Of a stretch of DNA of 64,000 nucleotides, positions 1 through 8,773 are shown one piece after another. This DNA comes from an uncultured Bacilli bacterium. GTDB lineage: Bacteria; Bacillota_I; Bacilli_A; RF39; UBA660. The stretch is taken from assembly GCA_934090735.1 (NCBI GenBank), contig CAKOJR010000004.1:139499-203498 (forward strand), given 5' to 3'. Both the position numbers and the translations under genes were made by a program. The notes under the pieces were generated by a model, which saw nothing but the letters and a program-made list of their open reading frames with translations, did no database searches and had not been told where the DNA came from. Each line of letters opens with the position of its first letter. Position 1 is the first letter of the stretch.

Positions 1-546
1 AAAAAGGCTTATCAAAAACCTGTAAACTATGCAAGACGTGGAATGGATTTAGAAAATCTCATAAATGAAGCAAACAAATACTATTTAGATAACGATATAG
101 CTGTTATATACAAAAAGCCAACTCCAGTTGAAATAAAAAAAGTCTCATACAAAGGCAAAACAGAATATATTGAAGGAGTTCTTAGAGAAAAATCAACTCT
201 AGATTACACGGGAGTCTATAAAGGATATTATCTTGATTTTGATGCTAAAAGTTCTAAAAGTAAAACTAGTTTCCCTCTTGCAAACATTCACAAACATCAA
301 CTACTTCACATAGAAAGAGTTCTAAAGCACAAAGGAATTAGTTTTTTAATTTTAGAGATGAATAACCGTTTTTTTATTTTAGACGGAAACATTTTAATAG
401 AATTTGTAAACAATAATAAAAGAAAAAGCATTCCCTTTGAATTTATTGAAAATAATTGTTTAGAAATTAAGCAAAAATTTAGCCCAGCCATAGATTATTT
501 AAGTGTATTAGATAAACTTATTAGCAAAAAGGAGGAAATTTTATGA
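1..546 (+). CDS. recU: Holliday junction resolvase RecU (5' end outside window)
   Basis: RecU cuts four-way junctions during recombination and chromosome segregation in Bacilli. The frame is open from base 1, and the codons before the ATG at 43 read KKAYQKPVNYARRG. This matches the conserved NYA-RG stretch that normally precedes that methionine, so the true start lies upstream and 181 residues are visible. The nuclease core is clear: STLDYTGVYKG followed by YLDFDAK, supplying the acidic and lysine metal-site residues; the second acid is Asp where B. subtilis has Glu. Then come SFPLANIHKHQ and a hydrophobic strand. It overlaps the following PBP gene by 4 bases (ATGA), the classic recU-ponA operon, which couples them translationally. 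Confidence 0.95.
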   Translation, partial: KKAYQKPVNYARRGMDLENLINEANKYYLDNDIAVIYKKPTPVEIKKVSYKGKTEYIEGVLREKSTLDYTGVYKGYYLDFDAKSSKSKTSFPLANIHKHQLLHIERVLKHKGISFLILEMNNRFFILDGNILIEFVNNNKRKSIPFEFIENNCLEIKQKFSPAIDYLSVLDKLISKKEEIL

Positions 547-3308
547 AAAAGATTAAACTTAAAAGAAACGTTAATAAGATAAAAAAAGAAAATAAAACAA
601 CTAGTCAGTTTAAAAAGAATTGGCAGAAAGGAAACATATTTGAAAAAATATTAATTGTCATAATGTTAATTCTAGTTGGTGGATTTGCTTGTGGCTTAGC
701 CTTTTTCACATATATAGTTTTTGAAGCACCAAAATTTGATCCACAAAGTTTGTATACCAAAGAAGCGTCTATTTTATTTGATAGTAAAGGTGAAGAACTA
801 GCAAGACTAGGAACAGAAAACAGACAAAAAGTTACATATGATGAACTTCCAGAAGTATTTATTGATGCCCTAGTTGCAACTGAAGACTCAAGATACTTCC
901 AACATAGTGGTGTCGATATGGCAAGATTTCTTAAAGCTACAATCGGTCAAGTCTTTGGTCAAAGTGGTGCCGGTGGAGCCTCTACTCTAACAATGCAAGT
1001 TGCTAAGCAAAGACTTACAAACAGTGAAGCATCTGGTATTAAAGGTATTATCCGTAAATTTACAGACGTTTACCTATCTGTATTTGTTCTAGAAAAAAAA
1101 TATTCTAAAGAGCAATTAATTGAATTCTATGTAAACATTCCTTATCTTGGCAGTGGATCATACGGTATAGAACAAGCAAGCCAAGTTTACTTCGGTAAAA
1201 GTGCTAGTGAATTATCTCTTCCTGAAGCTGCAACCATTGCTGGATTATTTCAAGCCCCTGTTGCTTATGACCCATTCGATTATCCAGAAAAAGCCGAAGC
1301 TAGAAGAAACCAAGTTCTTAACTTAATGAAAAGACATGGCTATATTAGTGACGAAGAATGTGAAATAGCAAAATCTATTCCCATTAAAAGTTTATTAGTT
1401 GAAAGTGAAAGCACCACAAATCAATATCAAGGATTTATTGATACAGTCGTTGAAGAAGTAATTGATAGAACCGGTAAAAACCCATACGAAACGCCAATGT
1501 CAATAAAAACAACAATGGTTAAAGAAAAACAAGATGCAATCAATAATATATATAATGGTACTACATACAAATGGAAAAACGATACAGTTCAGGCCGGTAT
1601 TGCAGTAGTTGATAATGATAATGGTGCATTAATTGCCGTAGGCGCTGGTCGTAACAGAAAAAGATTAAGAGAATATAACTATGCTACAATGATTAAACGT
1701 CACCCAGGTTCAACCGCAAAACCAATATTTGATTATGGCCCAGCTATTGAATACTTAAATTGGTCAACCGGAAAGATGATTATCGATGATAAATACACAT
1801 ACTCTGGTGGTGGTTACTTAAAAAACTGGGATAACAGTTACAAAGGCATTATGACAATTGAAACTGCTCTTGGATCATCTAGAAATATCCCCGCTCTTCA
1901 AGCGTTCCAAGCTCTATCACAAAGCCAAATTAAAACATTCGTAACAAGCTTAGGAATTACACCAGAATATGAAGATGGATATATTAATGAAGCCCATAGT
2001 ATTGGTGGATTTAGTGGTACTAACCCATTAGAAATGGCAGCAGCTTATGCAACATTTGCAAGAGGTGGCATATATATAGAACCATATTCATTTACAAGCG
2101 CAGAATTTTTAGATACTGGTGAAGTTTATACAGTAACACCAGAAAAACGTACCGTAATGAGTGAAGCTACAGCTTACATGATTAATATAATTTTAAGAAA
2201 CGCTGTTACAAATAATTATGTTAGTGCAGGTTCAAAATCAGGAACAGATATTGCAAGTAAAACTGGTACATCAACAGTAGATGCAAACTATTTAAAAAGT
2301 CAAGGTATTACCGGTAACGTAGTTGGTGACTCATGGCAAATGGTTTACTCACCAGACTACACTATCGGTTTATGGATCGGTTATAAAGAAACAACAAAAG
2401 AAACATATCTTTTAAATGCTGATGCTGGCGCAATAAAAAAACCTATGGTAAAACGGTTAATTAAAGATATATTTGAACCTAATTCAAGATGGAAACAACC
2501 ATCAAGCGTAGTTACAGCTGAGGTAGAACTTGGTACAGAACCTCTTGCTCTTGCCAGTGCTGCTACCCCATCTAATTTAAGAACAACAGCATACTTTAAA
2601 AAAGGTACTGTTCCAAGTGAAGAATCATTTAGATTTAGTCAATTAGAAAATCCAACAAACCTAAAAGCTAACTATCTATTAGGTGCAGTTGAATTATCAT
2701 GGGATGACATTGCAACTCCTAAAGCCATCGATGAAGCTTATTTAAAAGAATATTTTGATGAAGGATACAAACCATGGAGTGATAAATATTATGAAGAACG
2801 TATTACATATAATGCTAATTATATTGGAACAAATGGATATCATGTATATATTACAGTAAATGGAAATACTACAGACCTAGGATTTACCACAAATAATAAA
2901 TGGACTTATTCAGGCTTACTTAGTGGCAAAGCAACATTTACAGTTAAATCAGCATACTCTAAATTTAAAAATAATATGAGTAGTGGTGTTTCGGTAAGTG
3001 TAAATCCAGATGGTAACTCTACTCCTTCTACGGATTTTGAAGTAACCTTAAATGGTAATAGTTCAATGACAGTATCTGGTTATTACGACATGATAAATGA
3101 CAATACATATAAAAGCCCAGTAAAAGCCACAAGTAATGGCACAGATATCACTAGTCAAATAGAAGTTAAGAACTCTTGTTCCGATAGCGACGGTAACAGT
3201 GTTGATTGTACTAAACTAGACTGTAACAATTCATATACAATAATTCATAATGTAACATATAATGGAAAAACCAAAAGTTTAACAAGATCACTAACAAATG
3301 GTTGTTAA
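543..3308 (+). CDS. ponA: Class A penicillin-binding protein (PBP1 type, transglycosylase/transpeptidase)
   Basis: Bifunctional peptidoglycan synthase anchored in the membrane; polymerises glycan strands and cross-links stem peptides outside the cell. A Lys-rich cytoplasmic tail is followed by one membrane segment (about residues 35-60). The GT51 domain has the catalytic Glu114 in ATEDSRYFQHSGVD and the GGASTLTMQ motif near 144-152. The transpeptidase domain has S390-TAK (SxxK), S446-RN (SxN) and K573-TG. After the catalytic part there is a fibronectin-III-like region (about 700-815) and a last 100 residues with five cysteines, an unusual tail. The start at 543 follows AAGGAGG, 6 bases away. 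It is co-transcribed with recU, and a hairpin just after the stop ends the unit. 921 aa is typical of the family with an added C-terminal domain. Confidence 0.95.
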   Translation: MKKIKLKRNVNKIKKENKTTSQFKKNWQKGNIFEKILIVIMLILVGGFACGLAFFTYIVFEAPKFDPQSLYTKEASILFDSKGEELARLGTENRQKVTYDELPEVFIDALVATEDSRYFQHSGVDMARFLKATIGQVFGQSGAGGASTLTMQVAKQRLTNSEASGIKGIIRKFTDVYLSVFVLEKKYSKEQLIEFYVNIPYLGSGSYGIEQASQVYFGKSASELSLPEAATIAGLFQAPVAYDPFDYPEKAEARRNQVLNLMKRHGYISDEECEIAKSIPIKSLLVESESTTNQYQGFIDTVVEEVIDRTGKNPYETPMSIKTTMVKEKQDAINNIYNGTTYKWKNDTVQAGIAVVDNDNGALIAVGAGRNRKRLREYNYATMIKRHPGSTAKPIFDYGPAIEYLNWSTGKMIIDDKYTYSGGGYLKNWDNSYKGIMTIETALGSSRNIPALQAFQALSQSQIKTFVTSLGITPEYEDGYINEAHSIGGFSGTNPLEMAAAYATFARGGIYIEPYSFTSAEFLDTGEVYTVTPEKRTVMSEATAYMINIILRNAVTNNYVSAGSKSGTDIASKTGTSTVDANYLKSQGITGNVVGDSWQMVYSPDYTIGLWIGYKETTKETYLLNADAGAIKKPMVKRLIKDIFEPNSRWKQPSSVVTAEVELGTEPLALASAATPSNLRTTAYFKKGTVPSEESFRFSQLENPTNLKANYLLGAVELSWDDIATPKAIDEAYLKEYFDEGYKPWSDKYYEERITYNANYIGTNGYHVYITVNGNTTDLGFTTNNKWTYSGLLSGKATFTVKSAYSKFKNNMSSGVSVSVNPDGNSTPSTDFEVTLNGNSSMTVSGYYDMINDNTYKSPVKATSNGTDITSQIEVKNSCSDSDGNSVDCTKLDCNNSYTIIHNVTYNGKTKSLTRSLTNGC

Positions 3309-3334
3309 AAAGAACTAGATATCTAGTTCTTTTT
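3307..3334. terminator. Bidirectional terminator between ponA and nth
   Basis: A perfect palindrome, AAAAGAACTAGAT followed by its complement, directly after the ponA stop and running into T residues on both strands. It overlaps the last codons of nth, so it can stop both convergent transcripts. Confidence 0.85.
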
Positions 3335-3934
3335 ATATGTACACATTTCTTTAAATAGACAATTTACACATTTTGGATTTATCGCAGTACAATAATATCT
3401 TCCAAAAAGTAGGATTTGTTCACTTACTCTATTCCATTTATTAACCGGTATATTATTTTTTAAAATAGCTTCTATCTCACTAGGTGTATTTTTATCATTT
3501 GCAATTCCTAGTCTTATACAAACCCTTTGAACATGGGTATCAACGGGTATTGCAGGGACGTTATAAATATTTTTTAAAACCACACTGCAGGTTTTAGGTC
3601 CTACTCCAGGAAGCGATTCTAAAATTAAACGATCATTAGGAACTATACCATTATAATTATTTAATAATATTTCCGCTATATTTTTAACATATATAGCTTT
3701 TTTAGTATAAGAACCACAACTTTTAATAATTTGTTCTATATCATGAAGACTCATTAAAGATATTTCTCTAAGACTATATTTAAATAACACTTTTGTAACC
3801 TCATTAACTCTTTTATCGGTACATTGAGCACTTAAAACAGTAGCTAACAACAACTCATAATCATTAGAATAATTAAGTTCACATTTTGGATTTGGAATAT
3901 AATAATCTAAATATTCAAAAAAATTATTCTTCAT
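3323..3934 (-). CDS. nth: Endonuclease III (DNA glycosylase/AP lyase)
   Basis: Base-excision repair enzyme removing oxidised pyrimidines and nicking AP sites. The helix-hairpin-helix reads LPGVGPKTCSVVL with the catalytic Lys in GPKT, followed by the catalytic Asp in PVDTHVQRV. The C-terminus carries the 4Fe-4S ligands spaced C-x6-C-x2-C-x5-C (from CTAINPKC to the final Cys). 203 aa is near the family norm (about 210-220). The ATG overlaps the end of dnaD by 11 bases, so translation is probably coupled. The dnaD-nth pair beside ponA-recU is the Bacillus arrangement, except that here the two pairs are convergent. Confidence 0.95.
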   Translation of the reverse strand: MKNNFFEYLDYYIPNPKCELNYSNDYELLLATVLSAQCTDKRVNEVTKVLFKYSLREISLMSLHDIEQIIKSCGSYTKKAIYVKNIAEILLNNYNGIVPNDRLILESLPGVGPKTCSVVLKNIYNVPAIPVDTHVQRVCIRLGIANDKNTPSEIEAILKNNIPVNKWNRVSEQILLFGRYYCTAINPKCVNCLFKEMCTYKKN

Positions 3935-4565
3935 CTTCTAACCAATTATAGTCAAATAATTCTTGCTTAGGATTATTTGTTTCTTTCTTTTTCAAATATG
4001 AATTAACTTCATCTACAGATTTAAAGCCCTTTTTCTCCCACTCAGACAATATCTTATCAATGTATCTTAAATTTCTAACATTGTTAAATACTGCTTCTTT
4101 AAGAGCTCCTTTAATCAGTTCTTCATTTATACCACTATTTATCCAAGCTTTAATAATTTCATATTCAACAGGGCTAAGTGGTCTTCCAAATTCCTTTTCA
4201 AATATAGTGTATATATTAGTAGTAGTCTGTTTCTTAATATTTATATTAATGTCACTAACCATAGCTCTATAAGTATTCGTTATGTCTATAATCTCACTTA
4301 TTTTTCCATCTTCATTGCTCGTTTTAATTGTAACAAGACCTTTTGTAGTCAAAGACGAAAACGCCGACATAATTTTATTTTTATCTAAATAAGTTACAAT
4401 AGATATCTTCTTTATATCAAAAACAGGCTTATCTTGATTAATAAAATATATAAGTAATAGTAATTCTTCAAGAGTTAAATTAAAGTCTTTTATTAGCTTA
4501 AAAAGAAGCTTTTTAAAAGTATAATCCTTTTCCTTAATTAATCCTTCTAATATACTATTACTCAT
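3924..4565 (-). CDS. dnaD: DNA replication protein DnaD
   Basis: Primosome protein that helps load the replicative helicase at oriC and at restart sites in low-GC Gram-positives. The N-terminal winged-helix (DDBH1-like) fills residues 1-100. The C-terminal DDBH2 domain contains EFGRPLSPVEYEIIKAW and NLRYIDKILSEW, and the tail ends in acidic residues. I place the start at ATG 4565, 8 bases after GGAG. A GTG three codons upstream (4574) would sit inside that ribosome-binding site. It begins one base after the cca stop and overlaps nth downstream, so cca-dnaD-nth form one operon. Confidence 0.92.
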   Translation of the reverse strand: MSNSILEGLIKEKDYTFKKLLFKLIKDFNLTLEELLLLIYFINQDKPVFDIKKISIVTYLDKNKIMSAFSSLTTKGLVTIKTSNEDGKISEIIDITNTYRAMVSDININIKKQTTTNIYTIFEKEFGRPLSPVEYEIIKAWINSGINEELIKGALKEAVFNNVRNLRYIDKILSEWEKKGFKSVDEVNSYLKKKETNNPKQELFDYNWLEDEE

Positions 4566-4566
4566 A

Positions 4567-5652
4567 TCAATCACTCCAATTCTTTAATATATAATCCTTA
4601 ATCTTTTTATAATTGTTAGGTAGAATATTATTAACCACTTTTAATAAAATATCATTATAAATAACTTTAACTCTACTTGACGGCTCAATATTAAGAATTT
4701 TAATAATATCATCTTGTCTAATTTTAAGATCACTTCTACTATGAATCTTTAAAGAATTATTAATCTTATATACTTCTTTTTTAGTAACCCCAATAATTTC
4801 AGCGCTGACAAGTACAGTATATAATTCATAATTAAAAAGCGTTTCATTATTTATCACTTTTTGATTAATAATAGTTCTAATATCACTTATAACTTTTAAA
4901 TTAGCTTTAGTAAAAGGATAATTATCACTAAACTCAATCTGAGCCCACATTCCAAGCAAATCCTTAATTGGTACTATTTTATCATACTTTATCTCTAATT
5001 CATCACAAATATGATTACATTTCAAATATTTTAATCCTTCTTCTGCTTTTTTTGACACAAGTATTTTTTCTAGTTCTTCTTTTTTTCTAGTATAAGATAA
5101 AGTTCTAATTACGCTTTTATTATTTAAAATAAAGTCTTTAATATTTTTATCCAACTGAAAATCTAAAATAACCGAAAACCTAATTGCCCTTAAAATTCGC
5201 AAAGGATCCTCTGCCAATTTTGTATCTGTATCTCCAATTGTACGAATAATTTTATTATTCAAATCATTAGTACCATTTAAAAGATCAATAATAGTTCCAT
5301 CACTATTCATACATAATGCATTAATTGTAAAATCTCTTCTTTTAATATCATCTATCAAATTATTTACATAAGTTATAGTTTCTGGTTTCCTATTTTTATA
5401 ATTTTCTTCTTTACGATAAGTAGTTATATCATAATTAAATTTTTTTGTAGTAATTTTTATAGAGCCATATGAACTATTTTCTTTTTTTATATCAAATATA
5501 CGCATAATATCTTTTGGTAAAGCATTAGTACATATATCAACATCTGTAGTTGGAATATGAAGAATATAATCTCTTACATATCCACCTACAATATAAGCCT
5601 CATAACCATTACTCTCTATTTTTTTAAGGATCTTTTTTATTTCTTTATCCAT
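4567..5652 (-). CDS. cca: CCA-adding tRNA nucleotidyltransferase
   Basis: Adds or repairs the 3' CCA end of tRNAs. The class II nucleotidyltransferase head is clear: VGGYVRD, then TDVDIC with the two metal-binding Asp residues, RRDFTINALCMN, and EDPLRILRAIRF of the neck. 361 aa is shorter than the usual 390-400, with the loss in the C-terminal helical tail. The cca and poly(A) polymerase families are hard to separate by eye; cca is favoured because a Firmicute needs it, although both tRNAs seen complete here already encode CCA. First gene of a cca-dnaD-nth operon. Confidence 0.88.
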   Translation of the reverse strand: MDKEIKKILKKIESNGYEAYIVGGYVRDYILHIPTTDVDICTNALPKDIMRIFDIKKENSSYGSIKITTKKFNYDITTYRKEENYKNRKPETITYVNNLIDDIKRRDFTINALCMNSDGTIIDLLNGTNDLNNKIIRTIGDTDTKLAEDPLRILRAIRFSVILDFQLDKNIKDFILNNKSVIRTLSYTRKKEELEKILVSKKAEEGLKYLKCNHICDELEIKYDKIVPIKDLLGMWAQIEFSDNYPFTKANLKVISDIRTIINQKVINNETLFNYELYTVLVSAEIIGVTKKEVYKINNSLKIHSRSDLKIRQDDIIKILNIEPSSRVKVIYNDILLKVVNNILPNNYKKIKDYILKNWSD

Positions 5653-5667
5653 ATAACACCCGATATA

Positions 5668-5684
5668 ATTATATCAAAATTATA
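5668..5684 (-). promoter_or_regulatory. Tandem extended -10 promoters of cca-dnaD-nth
   Basis: Reading the minus strand, two copies of TGATATAAT (extended -10 boxes) lie 11 bases apart, 16-32 bases before the cca start. No good -35 box is visible, which is tolerated for extended -10 promoters. Confidence 0.5.
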
Positions 5685-5695
5685 TCAGTTTGTAA

Positions 5696-5842
5696 CTAAC
5701 AACTTGTCTTTGATCTGATCATTTTAATAGAAGTTCCTATAGACTTACCAATGTTAAAAATAACAGAGATAATTCTTGCGACTGAATTTAAAAGTGTTGT
5801 TGTTATTCCACCTCTAACAAGCATTAATTCTTCATTATTCAT
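5696..5842 (-). CDS. Double-glycine leader peptide, putative bacteriocin subunit beta
   Basis: A 48-residue peptide. The leader MNNEELMLVRGG is of the double-glycine type cut by C39 peptidase-exporters. The mature part (36 residues) starts ITTTLLNSVARIIS, has a GxxxG spacing at GKSIG, is cationic at the end (IRSKTSC) and has one Cys as its last residue. Its ATG overlaps the stop of the preceding peptide (TAATG), so translation is coupled; an in-frame ATG three codons earlier is possible. It lies in the same orientation as its neighbour and the exporter. The paired peptides with GxxxG motifs resemble class IIb two-peptide bacteriocins. A signalling peptide is the alternative. Function is inferred. 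Confidence 0.75.
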   Translation of the reverse strand: MNNEELMLVRGGITTTLLNSVARIISVIFNIGKSIGTSIKMIRSKTSC

Positions 5843-5973
5843 TAATTGCATTTAGGTCTTAAATAACCATCTAATACACCAGCAAGAAAAGCACCTATAG
5901 CACCTATAACAAATCCAATAGTCCACTTTATGGCCCCTCCACTAACCAAAGCTAATTCTTGATTATTTAACAT
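5842..5973 (-). CDS. Double-glycine leader peptide, putative bacteriocin subunit alpha
   Basis: A 43-residue peptide preceded by AAAGGAG 7 bases from its ATG. The leader MLNNQELALVSGG ends in GG. The 30-residue mature part starts AIKWTIGFVIGAIGAF, is Gly/Ala-rich and hydrophobic with overlapping GxxxG spacings (GFVIG, GAFLAG), and ends LRPKCN with one Cys. This is the composition of membrane-inserting class II bacteriocins. The gene lies 14 bases downstream of the exporter and is coupled to the second peptide, so the three form one unit. No dedicated immunity gene is obvious directly beside it. The leader match and linkage are strong; antibacterial activity is inferred. Confidence 0.82.
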   Translation of the reverse strand: MLNNQELALVSGGAIKWTIGFVIGAIGAFLAGVLDGYLRPKCN

Positions 5974-5987
5974 AAACCTACTCCTTT

Positions 5988-7970
5988 CTATTTGTTCAAG
6001 AAAACAATTTTATCGAAATTATAATATTCCTTATTATGACTAACCATTATAATAGTTTTATGTTTATAATACTCGCAAATATTACGCAAAATCTGCGTCC
6101 TTTCAGAAAAATTCACTTGTGATAAAGCCTCATCTAAAAGCAAAATATCAAATTCCTTATATAATGCCCTAGCTAAAATAATTTTCTGCTTTTCACCTCC
6201 ACTAAAATTATCCTTTATAACCGAATTAACTCCATTGTATTTAGTCTGATATATTTTATTTAGATTCAGCATTTTTTCAATTATTTTAAGTTTGTCCTCC
6301 TCTAATTTATCACCTAAAATAATATTCTCAAGTAATGTTCCAGGAAGTAAATTTTGATTTTGATTAACATATGAAATACGATTTCTAAGAGAACTTAAGT
6401 TAATATTTTTTATTGATTGTTTTCCAATCGTAATTATTCCCTCATAATCATCAATTATTCTGTAAAGTATATTTAGTAAAGTTGTTTTACCACTACCATT
6501 GACTCCCTTAATTAAAACTTTATCTCCTTCACAAATACTTAAAGAATAATTATCAAAAACTTTGTTTAATCCAATTTTATATGTTAAATTCTTGATAAGT
6601 ATATCCCCATTAACAAAAGATAAACCATTATAACTTTCATCTTCTAAATAGTAAATACTACTAATTCTTTGATAAGCACTTTTGAAATATAAAATATTAG
6701 GTATTATTGTAAAAAAATAACTCATACCAGATATAAAATAATTATTAATAAAAATAAACAATAAAATATTATTTGTCCCTAAATTTAAAAACATATTAAG
6801 GATAATAATTAATATCAAAACCATTTCTGTATAAGAACTAATAAGTAATTCATTGAATGCGATTTTTTTATTTAATATATAATTTTGATTACTATTATCT
6901 TTAGTAATATCTCTTAATTTATTAAAATAGTATTTTACACCATTTGTTACTTTAATTGTCCAAGCATTTGATAAAAAACTAATAACTGAATCAGTCAAAA
7001 CTGTATTACTATCAATAGTTTTCTCTAATAAAGAATACATTTTTTTATTAATAACAAAAGCAATAACTAATAATACCAAAGTTAATAAAACAACTATCAG
7101 AAATAAATCTCTATTTAAAATGCAAAGCATAATAGACGTACTAATGACAATTAATATATTAACTATCGCCTCAACTAAAGTAACTGATATATTTTCTTTT
7201 ATAATATTTATATCTTCATATCTGCTTACCAAATCTCCTTCCTTTCTTAAACATAAATATTTAAAGGGTAAGAAAAAGATTTTCCTAATATAATCGGTAG
7301 ACAGTTCATCACCCAAATTTCTGTTTAACTTAAATATATAAATATTTTTTATATAATTTATAATTATTTTATTTAAAACACTTAATATAAAAAAAGTTAA
7401 AATCTTAAATGACGAAACCAGAAATGCTTGATTTATTAAAAATGTGCTTCCAACTAACAGCAAGCAAATAATAATAGTCAAAATAAATATTTTTATAAAC
7501 AAAAGCCTATTTTTTCTAATTATATTCCTTAGCTCCTTTAAAAATAAAGATTGAGGTTTAATATAAATGATTTTGGATATTGGATGCATTTCCAGAACAT
7601 AACCAGTAAATAGCTCTTTAAATTTAGAAATTTTTATTTTATTTTTGCCAAACGAGGGATCCATGAGTAAAATCATATCTTTTTCTATTCGAACAAGCAC
7701 TACAAAATGATAGAAATTATTCACTTTTATTTGCATTATGGCAGGTAACATAATTTTATCTAAACAAAACTCTTTTTTACCATTCACTTCAAAACCATAT
7801 TTTTCAGCAGCTACTTTTAAATTATAAAAGGTTGTACCATCTTTTGTAGAAAGTGTATCAACTTTAATATATTCCAAAGGAACAAACCCTTTATAATATT
7901 TAATTATAGATAGTAAACAACACGCGCCACAATCAGCTTCATCTTCTTGTCTAACAATAATATTTTTCAA
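5988..7970 (-). CDS. Peptidase-containing ABC exporter for double-glycine peptides
   Basis: Cleaves the leader after GG and exports the peptide at the membrane. Residues 1-125 are a C39 peptidase: the QEDEADCGACC motif with catalytic Cys14, His88 in YHFVVLV and Asp104 in LLMDPS. Residues about 155-425 are the transmembrane domain. The nucleotide-binding domain has Walker A GVNGSGKT at 489-496, signature FSGGEK at 589-594, Walker B ILLLDE at 609-614 and a switch His in MVSHN. 660 aa is a little short for the class (about 700-730). The start is TTG, 8 bases after GGGAGG. Two GG-leader peptides follow immediately. Its 5' leader is repeated, inverted, at 8774-8834. Confidence 0.93.
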   Translation of the reverse strand: MKNIIVRQEDEADCGACCLLSIIKYYKGFVPLEYIKVDTLSTKDGTTFYNLKVAAEKYGFEVNGKKEFCLDKIMLPAIMQIKVNNFYHFVVLVRIEKDMILLMDPSFGKNKIKISKFKELFTGYVLEMHPISKIIYIKPQSLFLKELRNIIRKNRLLFIKIFILTIIICLLLVGSTFLINQAFLVSSFKILTFFILSVLNKIIINYIKNIYIFKLNRNLGDELSTDYIRKIFFLPFKYLCLRKEGDLVSRYEDINIIKENISVTLVEAIVNILIVISTSIMLCILNRDLFLIVVLLTLVLLVIAFVINKKMYSLLEKTIDSNTVLTDSVISFLSNAWTIKVTNGVKYYFNKLRDITKDNSNQNYILNKKIAFNELLISSYTEMVLILIIILNMFLNLGTNNILLFIFINNYFISGMSYFFTIIPNILYFKSAYQRISSIYYLEDESYNGLSFVNGDILIKNLTYKIGLNKVFDNYSLSICEGDKVLIKGVNGSGKTTLLNILYRIIDDYEGIITIGKQSIKNINLSSLRNRISYVNQNQNLLPGTLLENIILGDKLEEDKLKIIEKMLNLNKIYQTKYNGVNSVIKDNFSGGEKQKIILARALYKEFDILLLDEALSQVNFSERTQILRNICEYYKHKTIIMVSHNKEYYNFDKIVFLNK

Positions 7971-7978
7971 ATCTTTTT

Positions 7979-8040
7979 CCTCCCTTCATTAGTTATTGTT
8001 GTAAGATGAAGCTCAATTTCCTTTTTTATTTTTAAAAAAA
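7979..8040 (-). repeat. Leader repeat, copy 1 (before the bacteriocin exporter)
   Basis: On the minus strand this about 60-base segment comes directly before the exporter start. Its last 28 bases (7979-8006, ending in AATGAAGGGAGG) are identical to 8807-8834 on the plus strand. The upstream part is similar too: T-run, AATAAAAAAGGAAAT, then AGCT. The shared core includes the ribosome-binding site. The two copies are inverted around the gene at 8061-8735. Confidence 0.85.
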
Positions 8041-8067
8041 CTAGTTATTTTTTTAAATAACTAGTTT
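8038..8067 (-). terminator. Terminator after the CmpB-like membrane protein gene
   Basis: AAACTAGTTATTT pairs with AAATAACTAGTTT over 13 bases with a 4-base loop, followed on the minus strand by a T-run. It overlaps the stop codon of the upstream gene and separates it from the exporter leader. Confidence 0.85.
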
Positions 8068-8735
8068 TTACTACTCTTTTTAAGTTTCTTTATTTTTTCT
8101 AAAAGTTTAAAATTTCTTTTTACTAAATATGGATAAGCCTCCATAAGTCTAGTTTTAATTTTTTTAGTTGATTCCCTTTTCTTCTCAAATTCTTCAATAA
8201 ACTTATCTAAATGACTTGCAATACTTGATACTTTAATTGCTTCAAAGAAACTAATTAAAAAATCAGTTAACATAATAATAAATAATATAAGCGCTATATA
8301 AAGTACAGCTTTATCATTTAACAAATTATATAATTTATTAAATAAAGGATTAAAAATATAAATTATTGCCACAGATCCAAGCCCAAATAAAACAGAATTT
8401 TGTAAGCATACTCTACCATTCAAATTATATTTTCTCTCTGAATAATCCCACCACCTATTATGAAAGACTTTTTCCATAACAAAACTAGTAATATACTCTA
8501 GAAATGAACACAATAATAACCCAACTAAAAATATTATAAACGAATCCTTTTTTACATGTAACAAAGCTAAACTTACAATCATTGCGCCATTTCCATATAT
8601 AGGAATATAAGGGCCATGCATAAATCCTCTATTAACCCATTTTTTACTTCCTAAATATACATAAAATACTTCGCAAACATATCCAATCATTGAGTAAAAT
8701 ACAAAGTATAAAAATATATAGCATAACTTTTCCAT
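8061..8735 (-). CDS. CmpB-like (PF06541/DUF1113-type) integral membrane protein
   Basis: Polytopic membrane protein of the family annotated as putative ABC-transporter permease CmpB. Function in this family is not established. Seen here: about five or six hydrophobic segments, the family-like stretches MIGYVCEVFYV, NRGFMHGPYIPIYGNGA and WWDYSERKYNLNGRVCLQNS, and a Lys-rich cytoplasmic tail. I start it at ATG 8735, 7 bases after AGGAG; an ATG at 8753 would place that site inside the gene. It sits alone between two inverted leader repeats, next to the bacteriocin exporter, so a role in self-protection is conceivable but unsupported. Confidence 0.8.
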   Translation of the reverse strand: MEKLCYIFLYFVFYSMIGYVCEVFYVYLGSKKWVNRGFMHGPYIPIYGNGAMIVSLALLHVKKDSFIIFLVGLLLCSFLEYITSFVMEKVFHNRWWDYSERKYNLNGRVCLQNSVLFGLGSVAIIYIFNPLFNKLYNLLNDKAVLYIALILFIIMLTDFLISFFEAIKVSSIASHLDKFIEEFEKKRESTKKIKTRLMEAYPYLVKRNFKLLEKIKKLKKSSKN

Positions 8736-8773
8736 AACTACTCTCCTCATCATAATTTTATCTAATTACTAAA

